30,689 nt of DNA, taken from the NCBI GenBank assembly GCA_937897215.1, contig CALCBQ010000043.1, forward strand, positions 1 through 30,689, read 5' to 3'. Below the pieces are notes generated by a model. The model was not told the DNA's origin. It was given only the letters and a program-made list of their open reading frames with translations, and did no database searches. Made by a program: the position numbers and the translations under genes. Below are positions 23,796 through 30,689 of this stretch, one piece after another (position 1 is the stretch's first letter; the number at the start of each line of letters is the position of its first letter). This DNA comes from an uncultured Clostridia bacterium (GTDB lineage: Bacteria; Bacillota; Clostridia; Oscillospirales; Acutalibacteraceae).

Positions 23796-24497
23796 TTATT
23801 CCGCTGTTGTTGACTCTGTTGTGCTTTCAACAGGAGCTGTAGTAGTTGTAGTTGTGGTTGTAGTCGTTGTTGTAGTTACCAAGGCACCTGACTCGTCAAC
23901 TACAATATTACCGCCAACTGAAAGGTAAATACGGAAAGAATATGTTTCTGTTCCGTCTGCTTCTCTGCTAACAGATGGCATATTATTGATTACCATAACC
24001 TGAGTAACTATATCCTTAAAATCGTCGCCATTTTTGAAGATTTCTTCCAAATCACGAAGTTGTGAAACAGCGTCGCCGATATTCTGTGCTGCAGGAAGCT
24101 TGCCTTCAATCATACAAATTGGATTTGTTGACCACTCTTGTACAGTAAGAACTGTATATTCTGCATATTCAGGGCGATTTGCCTGAAGCATAGACATAAA
24201 TTTCACTGCACTTACCGGTTTTGGTAAAATTGACTCAACTCTCTGTTTAGAGAAGTTAAGGTTGTCATAAACTGCTTTGTATTGCTCTAATTCCTGAACA
24301 TTAGCAATAATAACATTGTTGTTGTTTCTGATTTCTTTAAGTTGCCCTCTGAGAATGAATAATCTTATAGCAAAACCACTATAAATAATAAGCATACATA
24401 TCAAAACAATCAATGCAACTTTAAGAATTAAATCTTTTTTCTTTTTACCTTCAAGAAATTTTCTGTAACTTGCCGGCAACAAACTAACCTTAAACAC
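23796..24497 (-). CDS. pilN: PilN-like pilus alignment protein with Thr-rich tail
   Basis: From GTG 24497 (GGAGG 7 bases upstream, 2 bases after the pilM stop) the product has 233 residues. The cytoplasmic N-terminus, FKVSLLPASYRKF, carries the xNLLP-like motif by which PilN docks on PilM. One membrane segment (about 22-48), a coiled coil and an alpha/beta domain follow, as in PilN. The C-terminus is odd: thirteen Thr in a row, then APVESTTESTTAE. All four Thr codons are used, so this is not a simple slipped trinucleotide run. Such a tail would sit outside the membrane, in or near the wall, and could be a linker or glycosylation site. The ATG at 24536 lies within pilM and is unlikely. Confidence 0.83.
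   Translation of the reverse strand: MFKVSLLPASYRKFLEGKKKKDLILKVALIVLICMLIIYSGFAIRLFILRGQLKEIRNNNNVIIANVQELEQYKAVYDNLNFSKQRVESILPKPVSAVKFMSMLQANRPEYAEYTVLTVQEWSTNPICMIEGKLPAAQNIGDAVSQLRDLEEIFKNGDDFKDIVTQVMVINNMPSVSREADGTETYSFRIYLSVGGNIVVDESGALVTTTTTTTTTTTTTAPVESTTESTTAE
23838..23876 (-). repeat. Thirteen-codon Thr run in pilN
   Basis: Thirteen consecutive Thr codons using ACA, ACT, ACC and ACG. The mixed codons argue that the protein sequence, not the DNA repeat, is maintained. Confidence 0.9.
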
Positions 24498-24499
24498 CG

Positions 24500-25471
24500 T
24501 TATCCCTCCAAACCAGAAATTGCAATTCCTATACAACTTGCATATTCACCTAACGGTGTTACTGACGCTGCCTGTAATTCAGGATAGAATTGTGGCACTT
24601 CCATAGGAACATATATATTTGATGACACTGCAGAAAAAACTTTATCTGCCGCAGAAGAATTCATAATAAAATAGAGTTTTTCTATTGGTTGACTATTCTG
24701 CATTGAGTAATAACTGATAGTTGACGATGTTTCTGACATAAGCCAGTTTGAAACTGTTTCAATGTCTTCATCTGTATAAGATTTATCTCTTGAACCTGAG
24801 AAAATGCTTGATACTGCTTTTTGATTTCTTTCAGTGATTGTAATTGAACGAACCATTGAAATTTCATTACCCTCAATAACAATGAAGTTAAGAACATCAT
24901 CTGTAAGGTTAACCACGCCGTATCTTGCGCCATCACTTATCTGATTAAGAGCGCGACAGTAAGCGAGCAATGAAGAGTCAATATCTTGTACCTGAAGTCT
25001 TGATGTTGTAAAGTTATCGATATAACCTTCAAGCATCTGTTTTCTTGCTGCAATCAACATAACATTAACTTGAGGAGTATCGTCTTCGCCCACTGATTCG
25101 CCCGCAACAACAAAGTCAACTTCCATTTCCTGAATTGGGATAGGAATAAACTCCTGTGCTTGCAAAAGAACCATATTGCGAAGTTTATCGTCATCAACTT
25201 TTGGGAACGTTGCGTATCTCATAAGCACATTTTCATTGTTTACGCCGATTGCAACATCAGTTGTCTGGAAATTACCCTGAGCGATAAGTTGAATCAATGC
25301 ATCATTAAATCCTGCCGCATCTCTTATAAATGCTTCGCCGACAACACCTTCTTCTAAAGGCATATATCCCATTGCAAGAATTTTATAAGCGCCGTTTTCC
25401 TTCGCTATTTCAACCGCTTTAATCTCATTAGTTGTAATTTCACAACCAATGATACTTTTAAGTTTTGCCAT
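24500..25471 (-). CDS. pilM: PilM-like actin-fold pilus protein
   Basis: The 323-residue product has the PilM layout: an N-terminal IIGCEITTNEIKAVEIAK segment (phosphate-1 position), MEVDFVVAG and VMLIAARKQMLEGY in the middle, DIDSSLLAYCRAL, a phosphate-2-like stretch (YGVVNLTDDVLNFIVIEG), and a closing EYASCIGIAISG. The usual acidic residues of the nucleotide pocket are altered: the IDIG-like motif near the start reads CEIT and the second VDIG-like motif reads VNLT. It may hold ATP weakly or not at all. It would stay in the cytoplasm and link the motors to PilN. Start ATG 25471 sits 10 bases after AGGAG; an ATG at 25480 abuts that site and is less likely. Confidence 0.88.
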   Translation of the reverse strand: MAKLKSIIGCEITTNEIKAVEIAKENGAYKILAMGYMPLEEGVVGEAFIRDAAGFNDALIQLIAQGNFQTTDVAIGVNNENVLMRYATFPKVDDDKLRNMVLLQAQEFIPIPIQEMEVDFVVAGESVGEDDTPQVNVMLIAARKQMLEGYIDNFTTSRLQVQDIDSSLLAYCRALNQISDGARYGVVNLTDDVLNFIVIEGNEISMVRSITITERNQKAVSSIFSGSRDKSYTDEDIETVSNWLMSETSSTISYYSMQNSQPIEKLYFIMNSSAADKVFSAVSSNIYVPMEVPQFYPELQAASVTPLGEYASCIGIAISGLEG

Positions 25472-25510
25472 ATCTATCATTCTCCTGTCAGTGTGAGGAT
25501 TTTTCGGTTT

Positions 25511-26713
25511 TTATGAACCCATTGATGTAGAAGATTGAAGCATTGGTACGTAAAGAGCAATAAGCATACCACCAACAATAACACCAACGAAAATAAGAGC
25601 TATAGGTTCGATAATCGCACGAAGATTTCGTGAAGTATTTTCAACGTCTTCTTCAAAGAATTCCGCAACCTTATCAAGAAGTTCAGGCAAAGCACCTGAT
25701 TCTTCACCGATAGCTACCATACCTGTAAGCATTGGTGGGAAGATTCCGCTCTTGTCAAGAGAAGCAGAAATACTCTTACCTTCTTCTATATCTTCAATTG
25801 CTTCTTTTACGGCTTTTTCAAGTTTTTCAGAGCCAGATGTAGGACCTGCACTCTTAAGTGCTTCAACTGCAGTAACACCACCAGCAAGAAGTGTAGCAAA
25901 TGTACGGCAGAAACGAGCAACAACCATCTTAGTCATAAAGTCGCCAAGCATTGGCATTGTAAGCTTATTTGCTTCCCAGATTTTATGGGCAATCGGACTC
26001 TTGATAAATGCAAATACTACACCACCAATAATAGCGGCAACAAGAATCCATGTTCCTGTGTCCTCACGAAGACTGTCTGAAACGCCGAAAATAACTTTTG
26101 AAATACCGGTAACTTCAGAGCCTTTTTTCATCATGTTCTTGAACAACGGAACCATGAACCAAAGCATTGCAATAAGCAAAACAACCGCCATAATCATAAC
26201 GCTTCGTGGATAAGAATACGCTGATTTGATGTTTTTCTGAAGATTTTTCTCTTTCTGAAGCATATCAGCAAGACTGACAAGTGCTTGTTCCATAATACCG
26301 CCGGCTTCACCTGAAGCAATCATAGCGATAAACAAAGGAGAGAATACTTTCGGATACTGTGCAAATGCGTCTGAAAGTGGCATACCGCCTTCAACACTCT
26401 TTGCGATTTCCTCCATAATATTTCCAAGTCGAGGATTTGCACACTGTTTTGAAAGTGTTGTTAACGCTCTTGTAACAGGAACACCGGCTGAAAGCATAAC
26501 AGCAAGCTGTTTACAAACAACCGCAATATCTTCTGTTGTGATTTTTTTACCACCGCCACTTGATTTCTTTTTAGCGGCAACTTCCTTCATTTCTGTAACA
26601 ATAATTCCGTTTTCACGGAGTCTGTTCATAGCTTGGGTGGTATTATCGGCAATAACTTCGCCGTGTACGCTTTGGCCTTGCTTGTTCAGACCGTCATAAG
26701 TAAAGGATGCCAA
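25511..26713 (-). CDS. pilC: Type IV pilus inner-membrane platform protein PilC
   Basis: The 400-residue product has the two GspF/PilC repeats (about 66-189 and 268-391) with the paired signatures LAVMLSAGVPVTRAL / FATLLAGGVTAVEAL and IASGEAGG / VAIGEESG. Membrane segments lie near 171-192, 221-237 and 366-390. It is the platform turned by PilB and PilT. The start is a TTG at 26713 (ASFTYDGLNKQGQ matches the usual PilC N-terminus) with AAAGGGGG 9 bases upstream. Confidence 0.96.
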   Translation of the reverse strand: MASFTYDGLNKQGQSVHGEVIADNTTQAMNRLRENGIIVTEMKEVAAKKKSSGGGKKITTEDIAVVCKQLAVMLSAGVPVTRALTTLSKQCANPRLGNIMEEIAKSVEGGMPLSDAFAQYPKVFSPLFIAMIASGEAGGIMEQALVSLADMLQKEKNLQKNIKSAYSYPRSVMIMAVVLLIAMLWFMVPLFKNMMKKGSEVTGISKVIFGVSDSLREDTGTWILVAAIIGGVVFAFIKSPIAHKIWEANKLTMPMLGDFMTKMVVARFCRTFATLLAGGVTAVEALKSAGPTSGSEKLEKAVKEAIEDIEEGKSISASLDKSGIFPPMLTGMVAIGEESGALPELLDKVAEFFEEDVENTSRNLRAIIEPIALIFVGVIVGGMLIALYVPMLQSSTSMGS

Positions 26714-26756
26714 GGCAATTTGCCCCCTTTATATGTAAAAATTAGTAATTTTCTGA

Positions 26757-27857
26757 TTAAAGTCCCATGGTACCCATAAGGCGAATAACTTCTTTCTGGT
26801 CAACACAGAATTCAAGAACTGATTCTCTTGTAATTTTTTGTTGCTTGAGAAGATTAAGAAGCGCCTGGTCCATAGTCTGCATACCCTGCATTGTACCTGT
26901 CTGCATAGTTGCGTACAACTGATGCTCTTTTTCTTCACGAATAAGGTTTTTAACAGCAGGAGTATCCACCATATATTCAACTGCAATACATCTTCCGCGA
27001 CCGTTAATTGTAGGAATAAGTTGTTGAGAAATAACGGCTTTGATTGTATTTGCAAGCTGTGAACGAATTTGTCCCTTTTGTTCCATAGGGAAAGAGTCAA
27101 CAATACGAGAAATTGTCATTGGTGCAGTCTGCGTATGGAGAGTTGAAAGAACAAGATGTCCTGTTTCAGCCGCAGTAACCGCAACCTGAATACTTTCAGG
27201 GTCGCGCATTTCACCAATCATAATAACGTCAGGGTCATGACGAAGTACTGTTTTCAACGCGTTGGCAAAACTTCTTGTGTCTGTACCTATTTCACGTTGA
27301 CGAACTGTTGATTTTTTATGTGAATGTAAGAATTCAATAGGGTCTTCAACTGTAACTACGTTTGTTTCATAGTGAGTGTTGATGTAGTCAATCATTGCGG
27401 CAAGAGTCGTTGATTTACCGCTACCTGTAGGACCTGTAACAAGAACAAGACCACGAGGAAGATTGCAAAGACGCTTAACGTCTGCAGGTAATCCAAGTTT
27501 ATCAAGAGGAGGAATTTCAAAGGGAATTGCTCTGAAAACTGCCGCGATTGAGCCACGCTGAACAATAACATTTCCACGGAAACGAGCGCATTGAGGAACT
27601 GAAATAGCAAGGTCAAGCTCCCAATTTTCTTCAAACTCTTTAACTTGAAGTTCAGTCATACACTTATGTAAAACCTGTTCAACATCTTCGGGGAACATTT
27701 TAGGTAAATCGTCTTGACGAACAAGTGAGCCGTGAATTCTGATACATGGCTCAATACCACTGACAAGATGTAAGTCAGAACCATTTTTTTCAACTGTAAG
27801 TCGTAATAAATCCTCAAGAGTTTTTGGGTATTGACTTGGTTTTTCGAAAAATCTCAT
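26757..27857 (-). CDS. pilT: Type IV pilus retraction ATPase PilT
   Basis: The 366-residue product is a PilT motor. Walker A is GPTGSGKS (142-149), Walker B is DPDVIMIGE (208-216), the His box is LSTLHTQTA, and NLIRE (304-308) fits the AIRNLIRE motif specific to retraction motors. The PilB-type Cys cluster is absent. The start ATG at 27857 (MRFFEKPSQYPKTL) has only a weak GGG upstream; an in-frame TTG lies 9 bases further up. The 88-base gap before the gene holds a strong hairpin. Its presence implies a retractable pilus (twitching, DNA uptake or substrate reeling) rather than a pure secretion pseudopilus. Confidence 0.96.
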   Translation of the reverse strand: MRFFEKPSQYPKTLEDLLRLTVEKNGSDLHLVSGIEPCIRIHGSLVRQDDLPKMFPEDVEQVLHKCMTELQVKEFEENWELDLAISVPQCARFRGNVIVQRGSIAAVFRAIPFEIPPLDKLGLPADVKRLCNLPRGLVLVTGPTGSGKSTTLAAMIDYINTHYETNVVTVEDPIEFLHSHKKSTVRQREIGTDTRSFANALKTVLRHDPDVIMIGEMRDPESIQVAVTAAETGHLVLSTLHTQTAPMTISRIVDSFPMEQKGQIRSQLANTIKAVISQQLIPTINGRGRCIAVEYMVDTPAVKNLIREEKEHQLYATMQTGTMQGMQTMDQALLNLLKQQKITRESVLEFCVDQKEVIRLMGTMGL

Positions 27858-27910
27858 AATTTTCAACCCGTTTTCTGTGAAAAATCTTATATGCCTTATA
27901 ATTGGCTATT

Positions 27911-27932
27911 GGGGTGCGGTTTTTCGCACCCC
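27911..27932 (-). other. Intra-operon RNA hairpin
   Basis: GGGGTGCG (27911-27918) and CGCACCCC (27925-27932) form a perfect 8-base-pair stem with a 6-base loop, between the secretin-N/LysM gene and pilT. No T run follows on the minus strand, so it probably protects or separates mRNA segments instead of ending transcription. Confidence 0.75.
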
Positions 27933-27945
27933 TGATTAATACTTA

Positions 27946-29745
27946 TTATGCGTTGTCCATAGCATTAAGAAGATTGCTCATTCTTGATGCCTTGTCAGAT
28001 GTTGTTTTTGCATACATTACTGACTTGTATGTTGTTTTATCCGGTGTTTCCTGTTCGAGAGTTACAACTTTGAATTCAACTCCGCCAAACACTTCAGGAT
28101 AAAGTTCTTTCATAATATTAAGACGTTCATTAAGAGGCTTTTCAGCAAGGTCTTGTCTGTCGCCTTCTTTTGATTCAAGTGGAATCCATGTTGTTTCGCC
28201 TGTATGTTCTGTATCAAAAGCAACAAGCAAATCGTAAACCTGATTATTCCATGTAGCAGCGTCGCAATAAACGATAATGCTGTTTGTAAGGTCTGAATAA
28301 TCGTATGTCTGGAATGTAACACCTTCAATGCTTACGCCTGAAAGTCTTTCCATCAACTGTGCTACTGAGCAGTTAGTAGCTGTATATGTATGAACTGTGC
28401 TTGATGCATCAGGAATACTTGCATCAATAGTTTCAACAAGTTCTTTTGCCTTAGCCACATCTGATTCTTTTGCATAAATCCAAACTGCTTTTGTCATTCT
28501 TGGGTGGCCATAGAATACAACATCAGTAACCTGTGTTTTAATGTATCCTTCAACATCGCTTCTTTCAAGATTTACAAACTCAATCTTTTCAAGAACATAT
28601 GGCTCTTCAACCGGTTCTTCTGTTGGAGTATCATCAACAGTTGTGTCATTGTTTGTTGAGTCGTTGTTTGTATCATCTGAAGGAGTATCAGTTGTTGTAT
28701 CGTCGCCCTTGTTGTCATCAGGAACAACTACAGTGTCGCCTGTATTTGTGTCGCCACCAATAATATTTGAAACTGCATTTTCTGTATCAACAACCTTTTT
28801 GATTGTCATAATGTCAGAGAACTGAACACCGCTTACATATACAAAAAGTGTCATCGGATGAGCAGCCATTGTGATACCTGTGTGAAGACCAAGGTTTCCG
28901 AGAAGTGCTGAGAAATCTGTAGCAGAAATATAGTCGAGTTCGATAGGGGTGAATGCAGCTGCAACACTGTTGCTTCCCGCACTGATGTTTTCAGGAGCAT
29001 CAAGAATTTCAACGAGTTCTGCAAGTTTAGCCATTTCTTTTGGATATGCTGAAATCCATACGTCTCTGCCGTTGTTTGTCTGAGATACAGTTTTCATATC
29101 TGAAAGACCTAATGCACTTGCCTGACCGAGAAGTTCATCATAAGTAATATATTTGAATGAGAATTTTGTGAGTACAAGAGAATCAACAAAAGTACCGTTC
29201 AATTCGCTTGCAGTTGCAACAAGAATTGTGTTGCCGTCTTTAAGATATGAAAGACCAACCATTCTTGTAACATAGTCGATTGCCTTAAGCGGAGATACTT
29301 TATCAAGGTCAATAGTTACAGTTTCTGTACCTGCACCTTTGTAGATTACTTTATAGCCCGCATTGTAAGCGATTGAAGAAATAAGGTCTTTAACATTTGA
29401 TTCTTTTGCCTTAATTGAAATGCTTGAAGAAATAACCTGATTTTCCTTGTTAGCGCTTGTTACAGGCACTTTAAGAATCTGACCACGGTAAACTTTATCT
29501 GTACTGTCAAGTCCGTTGTAAGTCATAATGTCGCTTACTGAAACACCATTCTTTGATGCGATAGAAGAAAGTGTGTCGCCACTCTTCACTGAATAATAAC
29601 GGTATTGGCCGAGTGGTGTACCTTTGTCGCCACCGCCGTTGTTGTCTGAGCCCATAACTGTGAGTGGAGCCACCGCACTGATGATGAGCATTAGAGACAA
29701 AGCAATTGCAAGAATTGATTTGCCAAACTTCTTAGAACCTTTCAT
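27946..29745 (-). CDS. Secreted LysM protein with secretin N-domains but no secretin barrel
   Basis: The 599-residue product has a Sec signal (KKFGKSILAIALSLMLIISAVAP), then a LysM domain (about 49-94, YYSVKSGDTLSSIASKNG) that should bind peptidoglycan. Residues 107-178 read as an STN-type secretin domain (SNVKDLISSIAYNAGYKVIY, then SPLKAIDYVTRMVGLSYLKDGNTILVA). Four stretches (about 190-250, 265-322, 385-443, 452-515) have the secretin N1-domain strand and helix pattern, each ending in an alignment-like VEILD/VETID/VAFDT motif. An acidic Thr/Asp linker (about 333-383) splits them. The beta-barrel of PilQ is absent. Position after a PilP-like gene suggests a PilQ derivative turned into a wall-anchored collar. 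AGGGGG precedes ATG 29745. Confidence 0.8.
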   Translation of the reverse strand: MKGSKKFGKSILAIALSLMLIISAVAPLTVMGSDNNGGGDKGTPLGQYRYYSVKSGDTLSSIASKNGVSVSDIMTYNGLDSTDKVYRGQILKVPVTSANKENQVISSSISIKAKESNVKDLISSIAYNAGYKVIYKGAGTETVTIDLDKVSPLKAIDYVTRMVGLSYLKDGNTILVATASELNGTFVDSLVLTKFSFKYITYDELLGQASALGLSDMKTVSQTNNGRDVWISAYPKEMAKLAELVEILDAPENISAGSNSVAAAFTPIELDYISATDFSALLGNLGLHTGITMAAHPMTLFVYVSGVQFSDIMTIKKVVDTENAVSNIIGGDTNTGDTVVVPDDNKGDDTTTDTPSDDTNNDSTNNDTTVDDTPTEEPVEEPYVLEKIEFVNLERSDVEGYIKTQVTDVVFYGHPRMTKAVWIYAKESDVAKAKELVETIDASIPDASSTVHTYTATNCSVAQLMERLSGVSIEGVTFQTYDYSDLTNSIIVYCDAATWNNQVYDLLVAFDTEHTGETTWIPLESKEGDRQDLAEKPLNERLNIMKELYPEVFGGVEFKVVTLEQETPDKTTYKSVMYAKTTSDKASRMSNLLNAMDNA

Positions 29746-29796
29746 TTTTAGTTCCCCCTAAAAACATTATATGTAAATTAAATAATTACCAAAAAA

Positions 29797-30303
29797 TTAA
29801 TATTCGAGTTTAATTCTCTTTTCGCCGAGTGAAATAATCACGCAGTCGTCTGTAATATCTTCAACAAGCCATGATGATGTTCCTACATAGTCGCCAACCT
29901 GAAGATGTGGGTAAGACTGTTTTTCTGCCTCGACAGTTGCAGTGTAGTAACCATCAGAATTTACGATGATTGCAGTAACTTTTGCTTGCGCAAGTGCAAC
30001 ATCATCAAAAACATCGTCGCCATTGACTTCAATATCTTCATAACCTCTTATATCTTGCGGAAGAACGTCAACCTGACTTCCGTTTCCGATTTCGCCGCCA
30101 ACCGGAGTATTATCAATGTCAATTGACCCTGTGGTAAAAATAATTACCAAAGCAACAAGAACTGAAATACCGAGGCAGATTGCAGGAATAATAATTTTCA
30201 TCTTAGGGTTTTTATCGAAAAAGCCTGTAATTCCTCCGCCTCTTTTATTGCCACCGCTGTTGCCCTTAAGCTTCGCGATTAAATCTTTAATGTCCATATT
30301 CAT
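29797..30303 (-). CDS. PilP/GspC-like pilus protein
   Basis: First gene of the pilus operon, 168 residues from ATG 30303 (GGGAGG upstream; an ATG at 30396 would lie in the leader). A basic, Gly-rich cytoplasmic start is followed by one membrane segment (about 35-56, IIIPAICLGISVLVALVIIF), an acidic linker, and a C-terminal beta domain: AIIVNSDGYYTATVEAE, then YPHLQVGDYVGTSSWLVEDITDDCVIISLGEKRIKLEY. The VGDYVG...V..I.DD.V.I pattern matches the homology-region fold of PilP and GspC, which in Gram-negatives connects PilN/O to the secretin N-domains. Here the neighbour is a secretin-N protein without a barrel, so the same contact may have been kept. PilP is usually a lipoprotein; this one has a membrane helix like GspC. 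Confidence 0.72.
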   Translation of the reverse strand: MNMDIKDLIAKLKGNSGGNKRGGGITGFFDKNPKMKIIIPAICLGISVLVALVIIFTTGSIDIDNTPVGGEIGNGSQVDVLPQDIRGYEDIEVNGDDVFDDVALAQAKVTAIIVNSDGYYTATVEAEKQSYPHLQVGDYVGTSSWLVEDITDDCVIISLGEKRIKLEY

Positions 30304-30378
30304 TAAAAAGCCGCCTCCCGACAAGTAATAAACACAATATATAGTGGTTTGTAAGAATTTTATGCATATTCTGAAAAA

Positions 30379-30391
30379 GAGTAGACTACTC
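30379..30391. promoter_or_regulatory. Palindrome in the pilus operon leader
   Basis: GAGTAG-A-CTACTC lies about 20-32 bases after the predicted transcription start. It could be an operator or an RNA hairpin; no binding protein is suggested by the window. Confidence 0.4.
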
Positions 30392-30417
30392 CCCATACTG
30401 CATAATTACACATAATT

Positions 30418-30446
30418 ATTTTACTATGAAAATGTAATTAAATCAA
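30418..30446 (-). promoter_or_regulatory. Promoter of the pilus operon
   Basis: On the minus strand TTGATT (30441-30446) and TAAAAT (30418-30423) are 17 bases apart, giving a leader of about 108 bases before the pilP-like start. It is the only good sigma-A promoter I see for the 16-kb operon. Confidence 0.7.
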
Positions 30447-30574
30447 CCTTTTTTTTACATTTCCATATACAAAAAACAACTCACATTTTGGCTATTTTGC
30501 ATACAGTTTTTGGCATGATTGGGTTGTTAAAAATTTAACACTTTAAAGGCATAATACTTCTTCCGGAAATGCCC

Positions 30575-30671
30575 TTTTAAACACCGTTTAAAAATCATAA
30601 CCACCAGTTGAACTGGTGGTTTGCACAGGCCCTATAAGGGCCGCCTACTGGCTTGCCGACTAAAAGTCGGC
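30575..30671. repeat. Cluster of four strong hairpins at the right edge
   Basis: Four hairpins follow one another: TTTTAAAC-ACC-GTTTAAAA (30575-30593), AACCACCAG-TTGAA-CTGGTGGTT (30599-30621), GGCCCT-ATA-AGGGCC (30628-30642) and GCCGACT-AAA-AGTCGGC (30655-30671). The last three are GC-rich compared with the flanks. No gene is seen between 30447 and 30689. Such strings of short stems occur at ends of IS200/IS605-type elements and in REP-like repeats; the element, if any, continues beyond the window, so its identity is open. Confidence 0.7.
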
Positions 30672-30689
30672 ACTGAAGTTTGACATCGC

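Noticed and set aside
27946..29745. Complete PilQ secretin
   Set aside because: After the N1-like repeats the protein ends without the beta-barrel region or its conserved motifs, and it carries LysM and a wall-type linker instead.

Overview
The window looks like the chromosome of a low-GC, monoderm Clostridia bacterium, probably Oscillospirales/Ruminococcaceae. The signs are AT-rich DNA, strong AGGAGG-type ribosome sites, several likely TTG/GTG starts, an IreB (UPF0297) gene and a T-box leader on pheST. There is no 16S or other decisive marker, so the placement is inference from gene content.

Layout. (1) Bases 1-4343, minus strand: the front of a tailed-phage head module in the order terS, terL, portal, prohead protease/scaffold, major capsid (cut by the window edge). 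No integrase or attachment site is visible. (2) Bases 4350-4740: a hairpin array, a terminator-like hairpin, and the promoter and tandem operator of the next operon. (3) Bases 4741-8856, plus strand: a MarR repressor and the two halves of a heterodimeric ABC multidrug exporter, with overlapping reading frames. (4) Bases 8901-10079, minus strand: a phosphoribosyltransferase, a small unknown protein and IreB. (5) Bases 10164-10357: a second hairpin array. (6) Bases 10387-14129, minus strand: pheT and pheS behind a T-box leader with a readable Phe specifier (TTC). (7) Bases 14171-14337: a MITE-like inverted-repeat element. (8) Bases 14371-30446, minus strand: one long type IV pilus operon in the order pilP-like, secretin-N/LysM protein, pilT, pilC, pilM, pilN, pilO, pilB, GspK/PilX-like pilin, a 1333-residue prepilin, a 414-residue prepilin. 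(9) Bases 30575-30671: a cluster of strong hairpins at the right edge.

The pilus operon is the main biological unit. Extension (PilB) and retraction (PilT) motors, the platform (PilC) and a PilM-N-O alignment complex are encoded together with a PilP-like protein and a secreted protein carrying the periplasmic domains of a secretin but no secretin barrel. That protein has a LysM domain instead, which suggests that the Gram-negative outer-membrane pore arm was converted into a peptidoglycan-anchored collar. The operon ends with three very large pilin-like proteins, one carrying a propeller-like C-terminus and a calcium-loop-like motif, plausible as a tip adhesin.

The least explained structure is the pair of hairpin arrays. 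Each consists of small hairpins of differing sequence separated by a constant heptamer (GCTAAAT in one, ATGAAGT in the other). In both arrays four heptamers point one way and four the other, so the two arrays share an architecture but not a sequence.
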